Assembly (NCBI RefSeq): GCF_003337215.1
Contig: NZ_QPIG01000002.1
Location: 186,001 to 250,000, forward strand
Direction of reading: 5' to 3'
Origin: Oceanihabitans sediminis
GTDB lineage: Bacteria > Bacteroidota > Bacteroidia > Flavobacteriales > Flavobacteriaceae
Length of the DNA: 64,000 nt
A program made the position numbers and the translations under genes. Positions 1-8,321 of this stretch are shown here, one piece after another; position 1 is the stretch's first letter, and each line of letters starts with the position of its first letter. The notes beneath the pieces are model-generated. The model ran no database searches and was not told where the DNA came from. It saw only the letters and a list, made by a program, of their open reading frames with translations.

Positions 1-830
1 AGTTTTTAATGGTAGCACTAAACCTTTTAGAAAAAAGAGCAGCTTACTTAAATACAGGTACTTGGAGCGACAAGGCTATTAAAGAAGCTAAAATTTACGA
101 TGACATTTTAGAAGTTGCATCATCTAAAGACGCAGGTTATAATTATATACCAAAAGGTTTCGAAATACCAAGTGACCATGATTATTTTCACTGTACTTCA
201 AACAACACTATTTATGGTACACAAATGAAATCTTTTCCTAAGTCTCCTATTCCTGTTGCTTGCGACATGAGTAGCGATATATTCTCTAGACAACTAGATT
301 TCACGCAATTCGACATAATTTACGCCGGAGCTCAAAAAAATATTGGTCCAGCAGGAACTACACTTGTCGTTGTTAAAGAAGATGTTCTAGGGAAAGTTTC
401 TCGTAAGATCCCTTCTATGATGGATTATAAAGTACATATTAGCAAAAGCAGTATGTTTAATACGCCACCTGTATTTTCAATATATACTTCTATGCTAAAC
501 TTAGAATGGTTGAAAAACCTTGGAGGAATTAAAGCAATTGAAGAAATTAACGAAATGAAAGCTCGTGTAATGTATTCTGAAATTGACTTAAACCCTTTAT
601 TTAAAGGATATGCTGCAAAAGAAGATCGTTCAAATATGAATGCTACATTTAACTTGATTAATGAAGATTTAAAAGAAACTTTTGAAACCATGCTTAAAGA
701 AGCAGGGATTAGTGGTTTAAGTGGTCATAGAAGCGTTGGAGGTTACAGAGCATCTATGTATAACGCAATGCCTCTAGATAGCGTAAAAGCACTTGTAGAA
801 GTTATGAGTGAATTAGAACTGAAAGCATAA
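1..830 (+). CDS. serC: Phosphoserine aminotransferase, 3' part (start lies before the window)
   Basis: This PLP enzyme converts 3-phosphohydroxypyruvate and glutamate to phosphoserine in serine synthesis. The reading frame is open to the left edge (Phe-Leu codons precede the first ATG at 9), and the family has about 355 residues. About 80 N-terminal residues are therefore missing. The motif YAGAQKNIGPAG holds the PLP lysine at residue 110 counted from that ATG, and the C-terminal GHRSVGGYRASMYNA block is typical of SerC. serA follows 60 bases later on the same strand, which makes a serine-biosynthesis pair. The assignment is secure; only the start is not visible. Confidence 0.95.
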   Translation, partial: FLMVALNLLEKRAAYLNTGTWSDKAIKEAKIYDDILEVASSKDAGYNYIPKGFEIPSDHDYFHCTSNNTIYGTQMKSFPKSPIPVACDMSSDIFSRQLDFTQFDIIYAGAQKNIGPAGTTLVVVKEDVLGKVSRKIPSMMDYKVHISKSSMFNTPPVFSIYTSMLNLEWLKNLGGIKAIEEINEMKARVMYSEIDLNPLFKGYAAKEDRSNMNATFNLINEDLKETFETMLKEAGISGLSGHRSVGGYRASMYNAMPLDSVKALVEVMSELELKA

Positions 831-855
831 AATTAAAATTTATAATTAATTAAAA

Positions 856-874
856 TTTTCGCTTTAGCGGAAAA
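856..874. repeat. Short REP-like palindrome between serC and serA
   Basis: CGCT and AGCG arms are separated by two bases and flanked by TTTT and AAAA runs. Similar palindromes occur at 12,854 and 30,469, each in the short gap before a start codon on the same strand. There is no U-tract suited to a strong terminator. It may be a dispersed extragenic palindrome or a weak attenuator. Confidence 0.45.
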
Positions 875-890
875 AATAAATTTACTTTTC

Positions 891-1853
891 ATGATAGTAT
901 TAGCAAATGATGGAATTTCTCAAAGCGGAATTCAAGCATTAGAAAAAGCAGGTTTTCAAGTACTAACTACTACAGTAGCACAAGAGCAACTTGCCAACTA
1001 CATTAATAAAAATAACGTAAACGTTTTATTAGTAAGAAGCGCTACAACCGTACGCAAAGAAGTAATTGATGCTTGCCCTACCCTTAAAGTTATTGGTCGT
1101 GGTGGTGTTGGAATGGATAATATAGATGTAGAGTACGCAAAGAGCAAAAATATTCACGTAATAAATACGCCTGCAGCTTCATCACAATCTGTTGCAGAGC
1201 TTGTATTTGCACACCTTTTTGGCGGAGTTCGTTTTTTACATGATTCAAACAGAAACATGCCTTTAGATGGCGACACGCGTTTTAAAGCACTTAAAAAGAA
1301 TTACGCCAATGGAATGGAATTACGAGGAAAAACCCTAGGTATTGTTGGTTTTGGACGTATTGGACAAGAAGTTGCTAAAATTGCTTTAGGTGTAGGAATG
1401 AAAGTTGTTGCTTGCGATAAACTTATAGAAAATGCAGAAATCAAAGTAAGCTTTTTCGATGGACAATCTGTGAGTTTTAAAATTACAACACAGTCTATAG
1501 ACGAAGTTTTCAAACAATCAGATTTCATTTCATTACATATTCCTGCTCAAAAGGATTATATCATAGGCAAAGAACAATTTGAAAAAATGAAAGACGGTGT
1601 TGGTATCGTAAACGCAGCACGTGGTGGTGTTATCAACGAAGTTCACCTTGTTGACGCTCTAGAATCTGGTAAAGTTTCATTTGCTGGTTTAGACACTTTT
1701 GAAAACGAACCTACTCCTGCAATTCAAGTTTTAATGAATGGACGCGTTTCTTTAACTCCGCATATCGGAGCTGCTACCCAAGAAGCTCAAAATAGAATTG
1801 GTGTTGAATTAGCAGAACAAATAAAAAGTTTACTTTTTACCGATAAAAACTAA
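891..1853 (+). CDS. serA: D-3-phosphoglycerate dehydrogenase (D-2-hydroxyacid dehydrogenase family)
   Basis: It catalyses the first step of serine synthesis, the NAD-dependent oxidation of 3-phosphoglycerate. The 320-residue protein has the nucleotide-binding GFGRIG at 153-158. The family's catalytic trio is visible as Arg244 (NAARGG), Glu near 273 and His291 (PHIGAAT). It is the short form without a C-terminal ACT domain, so feedback inhibition by serine through that domain is not expected. It lies 60 bases after serC, probably in the same transcript, and a strong hairpin terminator follows at 1,891. Substrate is assigned from the serC neighbour as well as the fold. Confidence 0.92.
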   Translation: MIVLANDGISQSGIQALEKAGFQVLTTTVAQEQLANYINKNNVNVLLVRSATTVRKEVIDACPTLKVIGRGGVGMDNIDVEYAKSKNIHVINTPAASSQSVAELVFAHLFGGVRFLHDSNRNMPLDGDTRFKALKKNYANGMELRGKTLGIVGFGRIGQEVAKIALGVGMKVVACDKLIENAEIKVSFFDGQSVSFKITTQSIDEVFKQSDFISLHIPAQKDYIIGKEQFEKMKDGVGIVNAARGGVINEVHLVDALESGKVSFAGLDTFENEPTPAIQVLMNGRVSLTPHIGAATQEAQNRIGVELAEQIKSLLFTDKN

Positions 1854-1890
1854 CCGTTTATAGATAGAATTTTAAAACTTTAAAGTTTCA

Positions 1891-1921
1891 AAGTCTTAAC
1901 TCATACGTTAAGGCTTTTTTT
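1891..1921 (+). terminator. Rho-independent terminator after serA
   Basis: A ten-base stem (AAGTCTTAAC with GTTAAGGCTT, one G-U pair) and a six-base loop are followed by a run of seven T. It closes the serC-serA transcript. Confidence 0.85.
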
Positions 1922-1937
1922 GTGTAAATTAGAACTA

Positions 1938-1958
1938 AATCTTATTTTAAATAAGATT
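1938..1958. promoter_or_regulatory. Perfect 10+1+10 palindrome upstream of the DUF937 gene
   Basis: The arms AATCTTATTT and AAATAAGATT are perfect inverted copies around a single central T. The element ends 26 bases before the ATG at 1,985. It sits after the serA terminator, so it is not part of it. The position suggests an operator for a dimeric regulator. AT-richness makes some palindromes expected by chance, but ten matched pairs is long. Confidence 0.45.
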
Positions 1959-1984
1959 CGTATTAATTTAAATTTTTAATAAAA

Positions 1985-2623
1985 ATGTCAGGAATTTTAG
2001 ACTTATTAAACAGTGATCTAGGAAAAACTATTATTAGTGGAGTATCTGGATCTACAGGAACAGATCAAAACAAAACAAGTAGCGTATTAACAATGGCTCT
2101 GCCTGTTTTAATGAAAGCTATGGAACGTAATGCTGCATCTCCTCAAGGAGCCGAAGGATTAATGGGAGCACTTAGCAATAAACATGACGGAAGTATTTTA
2201 GATAATCTTGGCGGATTATTTAGTGGTGGTGTTAATGAAGAAGTCGTAAATGATGGTGATAAAATCTTAAATCATGTACTAGGAAGCAAAAAACAAGGAG
2301 TAGAAAAAATCATTGGTCAAAAATCAGGACTAGATGCAGATTCTGTTGCTAATATACTAAAAGTTGCTGCTCCTATTTTAATGGGTGTTGTAGGAAAACA
2401 AGCGAAACAAAATAACGTAAGTAGCGGTGCTGATTTAAGCGGACTACTAGGTGGTTTATTAGGTGGTAGCAACGCAAAAGAAGAACAAAGTTTCCTAGAG
2501 AAAATATTAGATGCAGACGGTGATGGTAGTATTATTGACGATGTTGCTGGAATGGTTCTTGGTAAAGCAGATAAAAAAGGAGGAATTGGCGGAATGCTAG
2601 GAAATCTTTTTGGAGGAAAATAA
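1985..2623 (+). CDS. DUF937 domain protein
   Basis: The 212-residue protein has the two-part layout of DUF937. An N-terminal helical block begins MSGILDLLNSDLGKTII and contains LTMALPVLMKAMERNA. A second block, VAPILMGVVGKQAKQ, starts near residue 125, and a glycine-rich tail (LLGGLLGGSN, GGIGGMLGNLFGGK) follows. An acidic DADGDGSIIDDVAGM stretch near 178-191 resembles a calcium-binding loop. There is no signal peptide or membrane helix. The family's function is not established. It is flanked by terminators on both sides and is probably a single-gene unit. Confidence 0.85.
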   Translation: MSGILDLLNSDLGKTIISGVSGSTGTDQNKTSSVLTMALPVLMKAMERNAASPQGAEGLMGALSNKHDGSILDNLGGLFSGGVNEEVVNDGDKILNHVLGSKKQGVEKIIGQKSGLDADSVANILKVAAPILMGVVGKQAKQNNVSSGADLSGLLGGLLGGSNAKEEQSFLEKILDADGDGSIIDDVAGMVLGKADKKGGIGGMLGNLFGGK

Positions 2624-2646
2624 TCTCCCTCTTTATATTTTAACAG

Positions 2647-2675
2647 AAATGCCAAACAAATGTTTGGCATTTTTT
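2647..2675 (+). terminator. Rho-independent terminator after the DUF937 gene
   Basis: The stem AAATGCCAAACA / TGTTTGGCATTT has a two-base spacer and runs directly into a T tract. It lies 23 bases after the DUF937 stop codon. Confidence 0.85.
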
Positions 2676-2687
2676 GTATTTTAGGAT

Positions 2688-3119
2688 ATGAAATCTATTT
2701 TTTATTACATATTAATTTTTTGCGCTCTTGCTGCTTGTAATACAACAAAAAACAAATCTGTTACAGAAGAAAAGCAACCTGTTACCGTTAATGATACCAT
2801 TAAAATTAATAATGAAGAATTAGAGTACGAAGTAATTACAATAGAATCAGGTTTTAGTAATTGGCTTGCTTCACAAGCAAAACCAGAAGGCTTCTATTCT
2901 CAACATTATTTAGAAAGCAAAAACGTACTTTATGTTAACGAATGGAATGCACGTGTTTTAAATCCTAATAAATACGATCCTAACTTATATGAAATGCAAA
3001 TCAACTATAATCGGAATGTAGATTATGGTTATGACGTTAACTATAAACTCTACAACTATTTCATTTACTTCCAATTAAAGTACAAACAACAATTATCCGG
3101 ATTTATTCCTCAAAATTAA
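2688..3119 (+). CDS. DUF6146 family lipoprotein
   Basis: This is a 143-residue exported protein. A signal peptide ends in a lipobox (LAACN, Cys at about 17), followed by a polar linker and a conserved globular part. The conserved part includes the block SGFSNWLASQAKPEGFYSQ and a C-terminal tract rich in Tyr and Asn (YEMQINYNRNVDYGYDVNYKLYNY, given here in outline). It matches my recollection of the Bacteroidota family DUF6146, whose function is unknown. It begins 13 bases after the preceding terminator, so it has its own promoter or depends on readthrough. Two small membrane-protein genes follow. Confidence 0.75.
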   Translation: MKSIFYYILIFCALAACNTTKNKSVTEEKQPVTVNDTIKINNEELEYEVITIESGFSNWLASQAKPEGFYSQHYLESKNVLYVNEWNARVLNPNKYDPNLYEMQINYNRNVDYGYDVNYKLYNYFIYFQLKYKQQLSGFIPQN

Positions 3120-3130
3120 ACTGTGTTATG

Positions 3131-3138
3131 TATTTTTG
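3131..3138 (+). promoter_or_regulatory. Bacteroidota -7 box for the 3,155 gene
   Basis: TATTTTTG fits TAnnTTTG exactly and ends 16 bases before the ATG at 3,155. This allows a separate transcript for the two small genes and the TonB receptor. Confidence 0.55.
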
Positions 3139-3154
3139 CAGAGAAATATAAAAC

Positions 3155-3460
3155 ATGGAAAAGTTAAAAAAACGTTGGGGAATTGATTCAAATAAGCAAG
3201 TAATTATAATCTTGTTTGTTTTTGCAGTTACAGGTTCTACAGCTTCTTTTATTGGGAAACCAATTTTGGCTTTTTTAGATATAACTCCCGAAACCCTAAA
3301 CACTATATTATATTGGGTGATTAGAATCGTTATGCTATTTGTTATGTACCAATTCTTATTGATTTTCTTCGGATGGCTTTTTGGGCAATTCAACTTTTTC
3401 TGGAACTTTGAGAAAAAAATGCTTACTAGAATAGGTCTAGGTAGGTTTTTAAAAGAATGA
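3155..3460 (+). CDS. DUF6787 family small membrane protein
   Basis: The 101-residue protein has a charged N-terminus (MEKLKKRWGIDSNKQ) and a hydrophobic segment near 17-32. A second long hydrophobic region near 50-80 ends in LLIFFGWLFGQF, followed by a basic tail (FWNFEKKMLTRIGLGRF). The pattern matches the small Bacteroidota family DUF6787, of unknown role at the inner membrane. Its stop codon overlaps the start of the next gene by four bases (ATGA), which indicates translational coupling. Confidence 0.75.
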   Translation: MEKLKKRWGIDSNKQVIIILFVFAVTGSTASFIGKPILAFLDITPETLNTILYWVIRIVMLFVMYQFLLIFFGWLFGQFNFFWNFEKKMLTRIGLGRFLKE

Positions 3461-3792
3461 ATCTAGAAAAATCACATATTATTTTTAAAGTATTAACGGT
3501 AATTCTCGTAATAACCATCCTTACTCCTAGCCTAGTAAAGTTTGGTCATGTTTTCGAAAATCACCAACACGATTTCTGTGTAGATAATCTAGAGCAAACA
3601 CATTTACATAGCTTAGATATAGATTGTGAATTTTATAAATTTAAAATAAACAATCCTTTTACTATCAATACAATAGCTTATGATTTAGTTTCTATTGAAA
3701 ACAATCATAAAGTTTATACTTCACAATATCAATTCATTTCCGATTTTCAACGCCTACCATTTGCGTTGCGTGGTCCTCCACGATTAGTTTAA
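3457..3792 (+). CDS. Unknown His/Cys-containing exported protein ahead of a TonB receptor
   Basis: I do not recognise a family. The 111-residue protein has one N-terminal hydrophobic segment (about 10-28, IFKVLTVILVITILTPSLV) that could be a signal anchor. A short region with several metal-type ligands follows (FENHQHDFCVDNLEQTHLHSLDIDCEF, described in outline; His and Cys at about 36-66). The C-terminus ends in a PFALRGPPR motif. It overlaps the upstream gene by four bases and ends 58 bases before a receptor with a histidine-rich loop, so the two probably act together. Metal binding or capture at the cell surface is inference. Confidence 0.65.
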   Translation: MNLEKSHIIFKVLTVILVITILTPSLVKFGHVFENHQHDFCVDNLEQTHLHSLDIDCEFYKFKINNPFTINTIAYDLVSIENNHKVYTSQYQFISDFQRLPFALRGPPRLV

Positions 3793-3850
3793 TACTTAGA
3801 AACCTAAGCAGAAAATATTTCAGCAAAAATTCACATTAAACTAATTAAAA

Positions 3851-6070
3851 ATGAAACAATTCATAAACGTATTGTTGCTATTTCTAGCAACAAACCTTAC
3901 TGCACAAAATAATATCGAAGGCGTGGTATTTGATAGCCAAACAAACGAAAGCATAGCATATGCAAACATCTTTATACCTCAATTAGAAAAAGGAACCACC
4001 ACCAACGATGATGGAGAGTTTATTATCAAGAATTTACCTTCTGGAAACTATAAGATTTTAATATCCTATATTGGTTTTGAAACTTTTTCAAAGACCGTAA
4101 ATATCCCATTAAAAGAAAATTTACAAATCGCTTTAATTCCTTCATTTATTGAAATGAAAGAAGTTATTATCTCTACCCCTTTTCACAAATTACAAAGTGA
4201 AAACGTAATGAAAGTAGAGCAACGAAAAATTTCAGACTTAAAAGCAAAAGGAGCAATCAATCTAGCAGAAGGAATCACTAATATACCAGGTGTTGCAGGT
4301 GTTTCAACAGGAATAAGCATTTCTAAACCAGTAATTCGCGGACTAAGTTCCAATCGTGTATTAGTTTACACACAAGGAATTAGATTAGAAAACCAACAAT
4401 TTGGCGATGAACACGGACTAGGAATTAACGACGCTGGAATTGAAAGTGTAGAAGTTATAAAAGGTCCTGCCTCTTTACTTTATGGTAGCGACGCACTTGG
4501 AGGGGTTTTATACATTAATCCAGAGCGATTTGCACTAGAAAATGAAAACGAAACCAATGTAAATCTACAGTATTTCTCAAATACCGAAGGTCTAAGCACC
4601 AATGTAGGATACAAAACCTCTGGTGAACAATTTAAGTTCTTAATTAGAGGTAGCTTTGCAGAACACGCAGACTATAATACCGATAGTTACAGAGTTACAA
4701 ACACTCGTTTTAATGAAAAAGATTTAAAAGCAGCACTAGGATATCAATCTTTACAATTCAAAACCGAATTACGATATAACCTTAATGCTTCAAAATTAGG
4801 AATTCCTGAAGAAATTGGTGTTCAGAATTTAAATAAGTCTCCTTTACTTCCATATCAAAGCATTCATAATCATATTTTCAGTTCTAAATCTAAATTTTAT
4901 TTTGAAGATTCTAGCTTAGATGTGGATTTAGGTTTTACCTATAATGATAGAAAAGAATTTGAAGAGCACCATCACCACCATGGGGAGCATCATGAAGAAG
5001 AAGCGCATGAGGAAGAGGAAGTTTTAGATCCTGCATTACAAATGAAGCTTAAAACTTTTAATTACGATATAAAATACCACTTGCCTGTTCTTGGCAAATT
5101 TGAAACTATCGTAGGTGTTCAAGGAATGCATCAGGTAAATTCTAATTATGGTGAAGAACAATTAATCCCGAATGCTACTACAAATGATTTTGGTGTTTTA
5201 GCAACATCGCATATTCATTTTGAAAAAGCGGATATTCAACTTGGTGCTAGATTTGACACACGCAGCTTAAAGGTTGTTGGAGGTTTAGAAAAAGATTTTA
5301 CTAGTTTTAATGGGGCATTAGGTATAAAAACTAATCTTGCTAATAATCTAGTCGCTAGACTAAATTTAGCAACCGGATTTAGAGCTCCTAACCTTGCTGA
5401 GCTAACTTCCTATGGTTCTCATGAAGGAACCAACCGTTTTGAAATTGGAAATGAAAACCTTCTAAACGAACAAAATTTCCAAACAGACTTAGCTATAGAA
5501 TATAAAACAGATCATTTAGAAATTTTTGCTAATGGTTTTTATAATGTAATTAATGATTATATCTATCTTTCTCCTAATGGTGAAATAATAAACGATAATC
5601 CTGTTTATTTATATCTTCAAGAGGATGCAACTTTATATGGTGGAGAAGTTGGTATACATATTCACCCACATCCTTTAGATTGGTTACATTTTGAGAGTAG
5701 TTTTGAAACGGTTACAGGAAATAGAAGCAATAATGAGTTTTTACCTTTAATTCCAGCAAACAAATTTAAAAACACACTACGAGCAGAGTTTCATTTAGAA
5801 TCGGTAAAAAAAGGATTTGCTTTTGTAAGTTTAAACACTACTTTAAAACAAAATAATATAAGTGATTTTGAAACTAACACTTCTGGATACAACCTACTGA
5901 GTGCAGGATTTGGTGGAGAGTTAAAACTATTTAAGAATTCTTTACACCTTCAGGTTACTGGAAACAACCTAACCAACAAGAAGTATATAAATCATTTATC
6001 AAGACTAAAATCTGATGGTATTTATGATATTGGAAGAAATATTAGTGTATCTGTAAGCTATACTTTATAA
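3851..6070 (+). CDS. TonB-dependent receptor with histidine-rich extracellular loop (probable metal uptake)
   Basis: This is a 739-residue outer-membrane receptor. It has a signal peptide (cleavage near LTAQ, residue 19) and a carboxypeptidase-like regulatory domain at about 20-105, which is usual in Bacteroidota. A plug domain at about 115-235 contains NIPGVAGVSTG, RGLSSNRVLVYTQG and IKGPASLLYGSDALGG. The rest is a beta-barrel ending in the aromatic C-terminus SVSYTL. Residues about 372-390 form a loop of seven clustered His followed by Glu runs, as in ZnuD-type zinc receptors. Energy would come from TonB-ExbBD encoded elsewhere. Zinc is the best guess for substrate, and copper or another metal remains possible. 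Confidence 0.9.
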   Translation: MKQFINVLLLFLATNLTAQNNIEGVVFDSQTNESIAYANIFIPQLEKGTTTNDDGEFIIKNLPSGNYKILISYIGFETFSKTVNIPLKENLQIALIPSFIEMKEVIISTPFHKLQSENVMKVEQRKISDLKAKGAINLAEGITNIPGVAGVSTGISISKPVIRGLSSNRVLVYTQGIRLENQQFGDEHGLGINDAGIESVEVIKGPASLLYGSDALGGVLYINPERFALENENETNVNLQYFSNTEGLSTNVGYKTSGEQFKFLIRGSFAEHADYNTDSYRVTNTRFNEKDLKAALGYQSLQFKTELRYNLNASKLGIPEEIGVQNLNKSPLLPYQSIHNHIFSSKSKFYFEDSSLDVDLGFTYNDRKEFEEHHHHHGEHHEEEAHEEEEVLDPALQMKLKTFNYDIKYHLPVLGKFETIVGVQGMHQVNSNYGEEQLIPNATTNDFGVLATSHIHFEKADIQLGARFDTRSLKVVGGLEKDFTSFNGALGIKTNLANNLVARLNLATGFRAPNLAELTSYGSHEGTNRFEIGNENLLNEQNFQTDLAIEYKTDHLEIFANGFYNVINDYIYLSPNGEIINDNPVYLYLQEDATLYGGEVGIHIHPHPLDWLHFESSFETVTGNRSNNEFLPLIPANKFKNTLRAEFHLESVKKGFAFVSLNTTLKQNNISDFETNTSGYNLLSAGFGGELKLFKNSLHLQVTGNNLTNKKYINHLSRLKSDGIYDIGRNISVSVSYTL

Positions 6071-6090
6071 TACATTAGAAACTTCAGAAT

Positions 6091-6123
6091 AAAAAACTCC
6101 TCTTAAATAAGAGGAGTTTTTTT
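6091..6123. terminator. Bidirectional terminator between the receptor and cysteine desulfurase genes
   Basis: The stem AAACTCCTCTT / AAGAGGAGTTT has A runs on its left and T runs on its right. It can stop both converging transcripts. Confidence 0.85.
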
Positions 6124-6144
6124 GTTATTATGTAAGAGTGTCAA

Positions 6145-7287
6145 TTATACAAACTCCTTTAAAACATCTATAACATAGTCAATCTCTTCTTTGGTATTAA
6201 ATTTAGAGAAAGAAAAACGAATAGAAGGTTTTTGTAAATCTTCATCGCTTAAAATCTGTGCTAAAACGTGTGAACCTTTTCCGCTTCCACTTTGACAAGC
6301 AGAACCTTTTGAACAAGCAATTCCTTTTAAATCCAATTGAAATTGAAGCGTTAAGGCTTTTTCAGCACTCATTGGTAAACATACATTTAATAAAGTATAT
6401 GTACTCATAGTAGTGTCTTCGCAGTTACCGTTGTATTTTACTTCAGGAATAGCTTCCTTTAAAGTTGCTTTAAAATAATCTTTTAATCCTTGCACATAAG
6501 CACGTTCTTCTTCAAGATTATTATAAGCCATCATAAAAGCTGTTTCCAACCCTTTTATATTATGCACAGGCTCTGTTCCTGCTCTATAACCACGTTCTTG
6601 AGAACCTCCAAAAATAAGTGGCTTAAAGTTGCTGTTTTTACGAATATATGCAAAACCAACTCCTTTTGGTCCGTGGAATTTATGAGCTGCAGCAGTCATA
6701 AAATCTATTGGAGTTTCTTCTACATTCCAAGAAAAATGCCCAATAGATTGTACCGTATCACTATGGAAAAGCGCATTGTTTGCCTGACATAAATCGGCTA
6801 CTTTTTGAACATCTAAAATATTCCCTATTTCATTATTAACGTGCATTAAACTTACTAGTTTACGCTCGTCGTTAGCTTTAAGCAAACGCTCTAAATCTTC
6901 ATAATCTGGAGTTCCGCAATCTTTAAGCTTTACATATTCAACAACAATATTATATTCGTTTCTTAATTCTTCTACCGTATGTAAAACAGCGTGATGCTCT
7001 ATAGGTGAAGTAATAATCGTCGATACGTTTCCATCTCTAACAGCACAACGTAAAATCATATTATCTGCCTCTGTTCCTCCAGAAGTAAAAATAATTTCTT
7101 GTGGTTGCGCGTGTAATACTTTAGCTATATTTTTTCTTGCAGTCTCGATTATAGTTTTAGACGCTCGTCCAAAAGCGTGTGTAGATGATGGGTTTCCGTA
7201 ATTTTCTGCAAGAACTTTTTGCATATCTTTAATTACTTCGTCTCGTACTTGCGTGGTTGCAGCACTATCAAAATAAACAGTTTTCAT
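6145..7287 (-). CDS. Cysteine desulfurase, NifS/IscS type
   Basis: This PLP enzyme removes sulfur from cysteine for Fe-S clusters and thio-modified tRNA. The 380-residue protein shows the PLP lysine at 203 (AAAHKFHGPKG) and the catalytic Cys331 in a flexible GSACQSGSG loop. The substrate-binding Arg lies in a C-terminal SIRFSFS block. It begins FDSAATTQ, as in group I enzymes. It stands alone between a terminator and a divergent promoter, not beside iscU or suf genes, so a tRNA-thiolation role is possible. Confidence 0.93.
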   Translation of the reverse strand: MKTVYFDSAATTQVRDEVIKDMQKVLAENYGNPSSTHAFGRASKTIIETARKNIAKVLHAQPQEIIFTSGGTEADNMILRCAVRDGNVSTIITSPIEHHAVLHTVEELRNEYNIVVEYVKLKDCGTPDYEDLERLLKANDERKLVSLMHVNNEIGNILDVQKVADLCQANNALFHSDTVQSIGHFSWNVEETPIDFMTAAAHKFHGPKGVGFAYIRKNSNFKPLIFGGSQERGYRAGTEPVHNIKGLETAFMMAYNNLEEERAYVQGLKDYFKATLKEAIPEVKYNGNCEDTTMSTYTLLNVCLPMSAEKALTLQFQLDLKGIACSKGSACQSGSGKGSHVLAQILSDEDLQKPSIRFSFSKFNTKEEIDYVIDVLKEFV

Positions 7288-7311
7288 ATATAATTTGGTG
7301 TATTAGGAGCA

Positions 7312-7319
7312 CAAAAATA
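7312..7319 (-). promoter_or_regulatory. -7 box for the cysteine desulfurase gene
   Basis: The reverse strand reads TATTTTTG (TAnnTTTG), 24 bases before the start codon at 7,287. Confidence 0.55.
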
Positions 7320-7371
7320 GTGTATTTAAAATTATTTAGAAGAAGCTTCGCTATAAGTTTATTAAATCTCT

Positions 7372-7379
7372 TATTTTTG
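7372..7379 (+). promoter_or_regulatory. -7 box for the TSP3-repeat lipoprotein gene
   Basis: TATTTTTG lies 18 bases before the ATG at 7,398. The gap also holds the divergent desulfurase promoter. Confidence 0.55.
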
Positions 7380-7397
7380 TTTCAAAATTAGCATTTT

Positions 7398-8321
7398 ATG
7401 AAAAGGTTATTATATATATTTTTATCTGTTTCTTTATTCTCATCTTGTGATGACGGAGATATTATTACCGAAGAATTAGATTTTGGAGATACTTTTAATG
7501 CTTGTGGTGAGCTAGTTTTTTATAAAACAAAAGAAAGCCCAGCAGAATCTCTTTCATTAAAAATTACTTCTTCCTCTTTAACTTTAGAAGATTTATTAGC
7601 ATTAGATGCGAATGGAAACTTAGTTACTACCGAAGAAACTTTCACTATCAACGGAACCACAAACCAATTTAACTACAGAAGATACAATACAACACCAACT
7701 AACTTCTTTTGTAACGATGTGCCTTCTTCCGATATTATTATTACTAATGATGACGAAAGTACTAGCGGTACAGCGAAAGTGAATATCTTTTTATTAGAAG
7801 ATGATAACGATGGTATACCTGCAGAATTAGAAGATATAAATGGCAACGGTGATCTTACAGATGATGATACAGATGGAGACGGAATACCAAACTATTTAGA
7901 TGAAGATGATGATGGCGATAACGTGCTTACAAGATTAGAATTAGACACCGAAAATTTAGATGGTGATGACAACCCGTTTACAAATCCATTAGATACCGAT
8001 GGTGACGGAATTCCTAATTATTTAGATAATGATGATGATGGAGATGGCGTTTTAACAATAAATGAAGAAAATGCTTCGCAAGACCAAGATCCTTCAAACG
8101 ATTTTACTAATCCGGCAATTCCAGATTATTTAAATCCTTTGGTAAATACAACGGTTCCTGCTACAGCTTACAGAGATCATACTATTAAGCAGTTTTTCAA
8201 AGTAACATTAGAGTTATTTAGCTTAACACTATCAACAATAACTTATGATTATTTAGATTTTGGGACTTTAGAAGATGCTAGCCTAAATAAAACAAGAGTG
8301 GAAGAAATTCCTTTTCCTTAG
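7398..8321 (+). CDS. Thrombospondin type-3 repeat (calcium-binding) lipoprotein
   Basis: The 307-residue exported lipoprotein has a signal peptide ending in the lipobox FSSC (Cys near 17). An N-terminal domain of unknown fold spans about 20-130. An acidic middle at about 133-245 carries several calcium-binding TSP3-type units (DDDTDGDGIPNYLDEDDDGD, DTDGDGIPNYLDNDDDGDG). An ordinary tail follows, with no type 9 secretion C-terminal signal that I can see. Such proteins are surface or periplasmic structural or adhesion modules in Flavobacteria. The stop codon overlaps the stop of the convergent Smr gene (TAG at 8,319 against TAA at 8,320), leaving no room for a terminator. Confidence 0.82.
   Translation: MKRLLYIFLSVSLFSSCDDGDIITEELDFGDTFNACGELVFYKTKESPAESLSLKITSSSLTLEDLLALDANGNLVTTEETFTINGTTNQFNYRRYNTTPTNFFCNDVPSSDIIITNDDESTSGTAKVNIFLLEDDNDGIPAELEDINGNGDLTDDDTDGDGIPNYLDEDDDGDNVLTRLELDTENLDGDDNPFTNPLDTDGDGIPNYLDNDDDGDGVLTINEENASQDQDPSNDFTNPAIPDYLNPLVNTTVPATAYRDHTIKQFFKVTLELFSLTLSTITYDYLDFGTLEDASLNKTRVEEIPFP

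Noticed and set aside
2317-2670. 117-codon reverse frame rich in Pro and Ser, antisense to the DUF937 gene
   Set aside because: Its composition is the complement of the Gly-rich DUF937 tail, and it runs through a terminator hairpin.
4966-5025. Run of His codons in the TonB receptor that could look like a vector-derived tag
   Set aside because: It lies inside a long natural reading frame, is followed by Glu-rich codons and fits known His-rich loops of zinc receptors.
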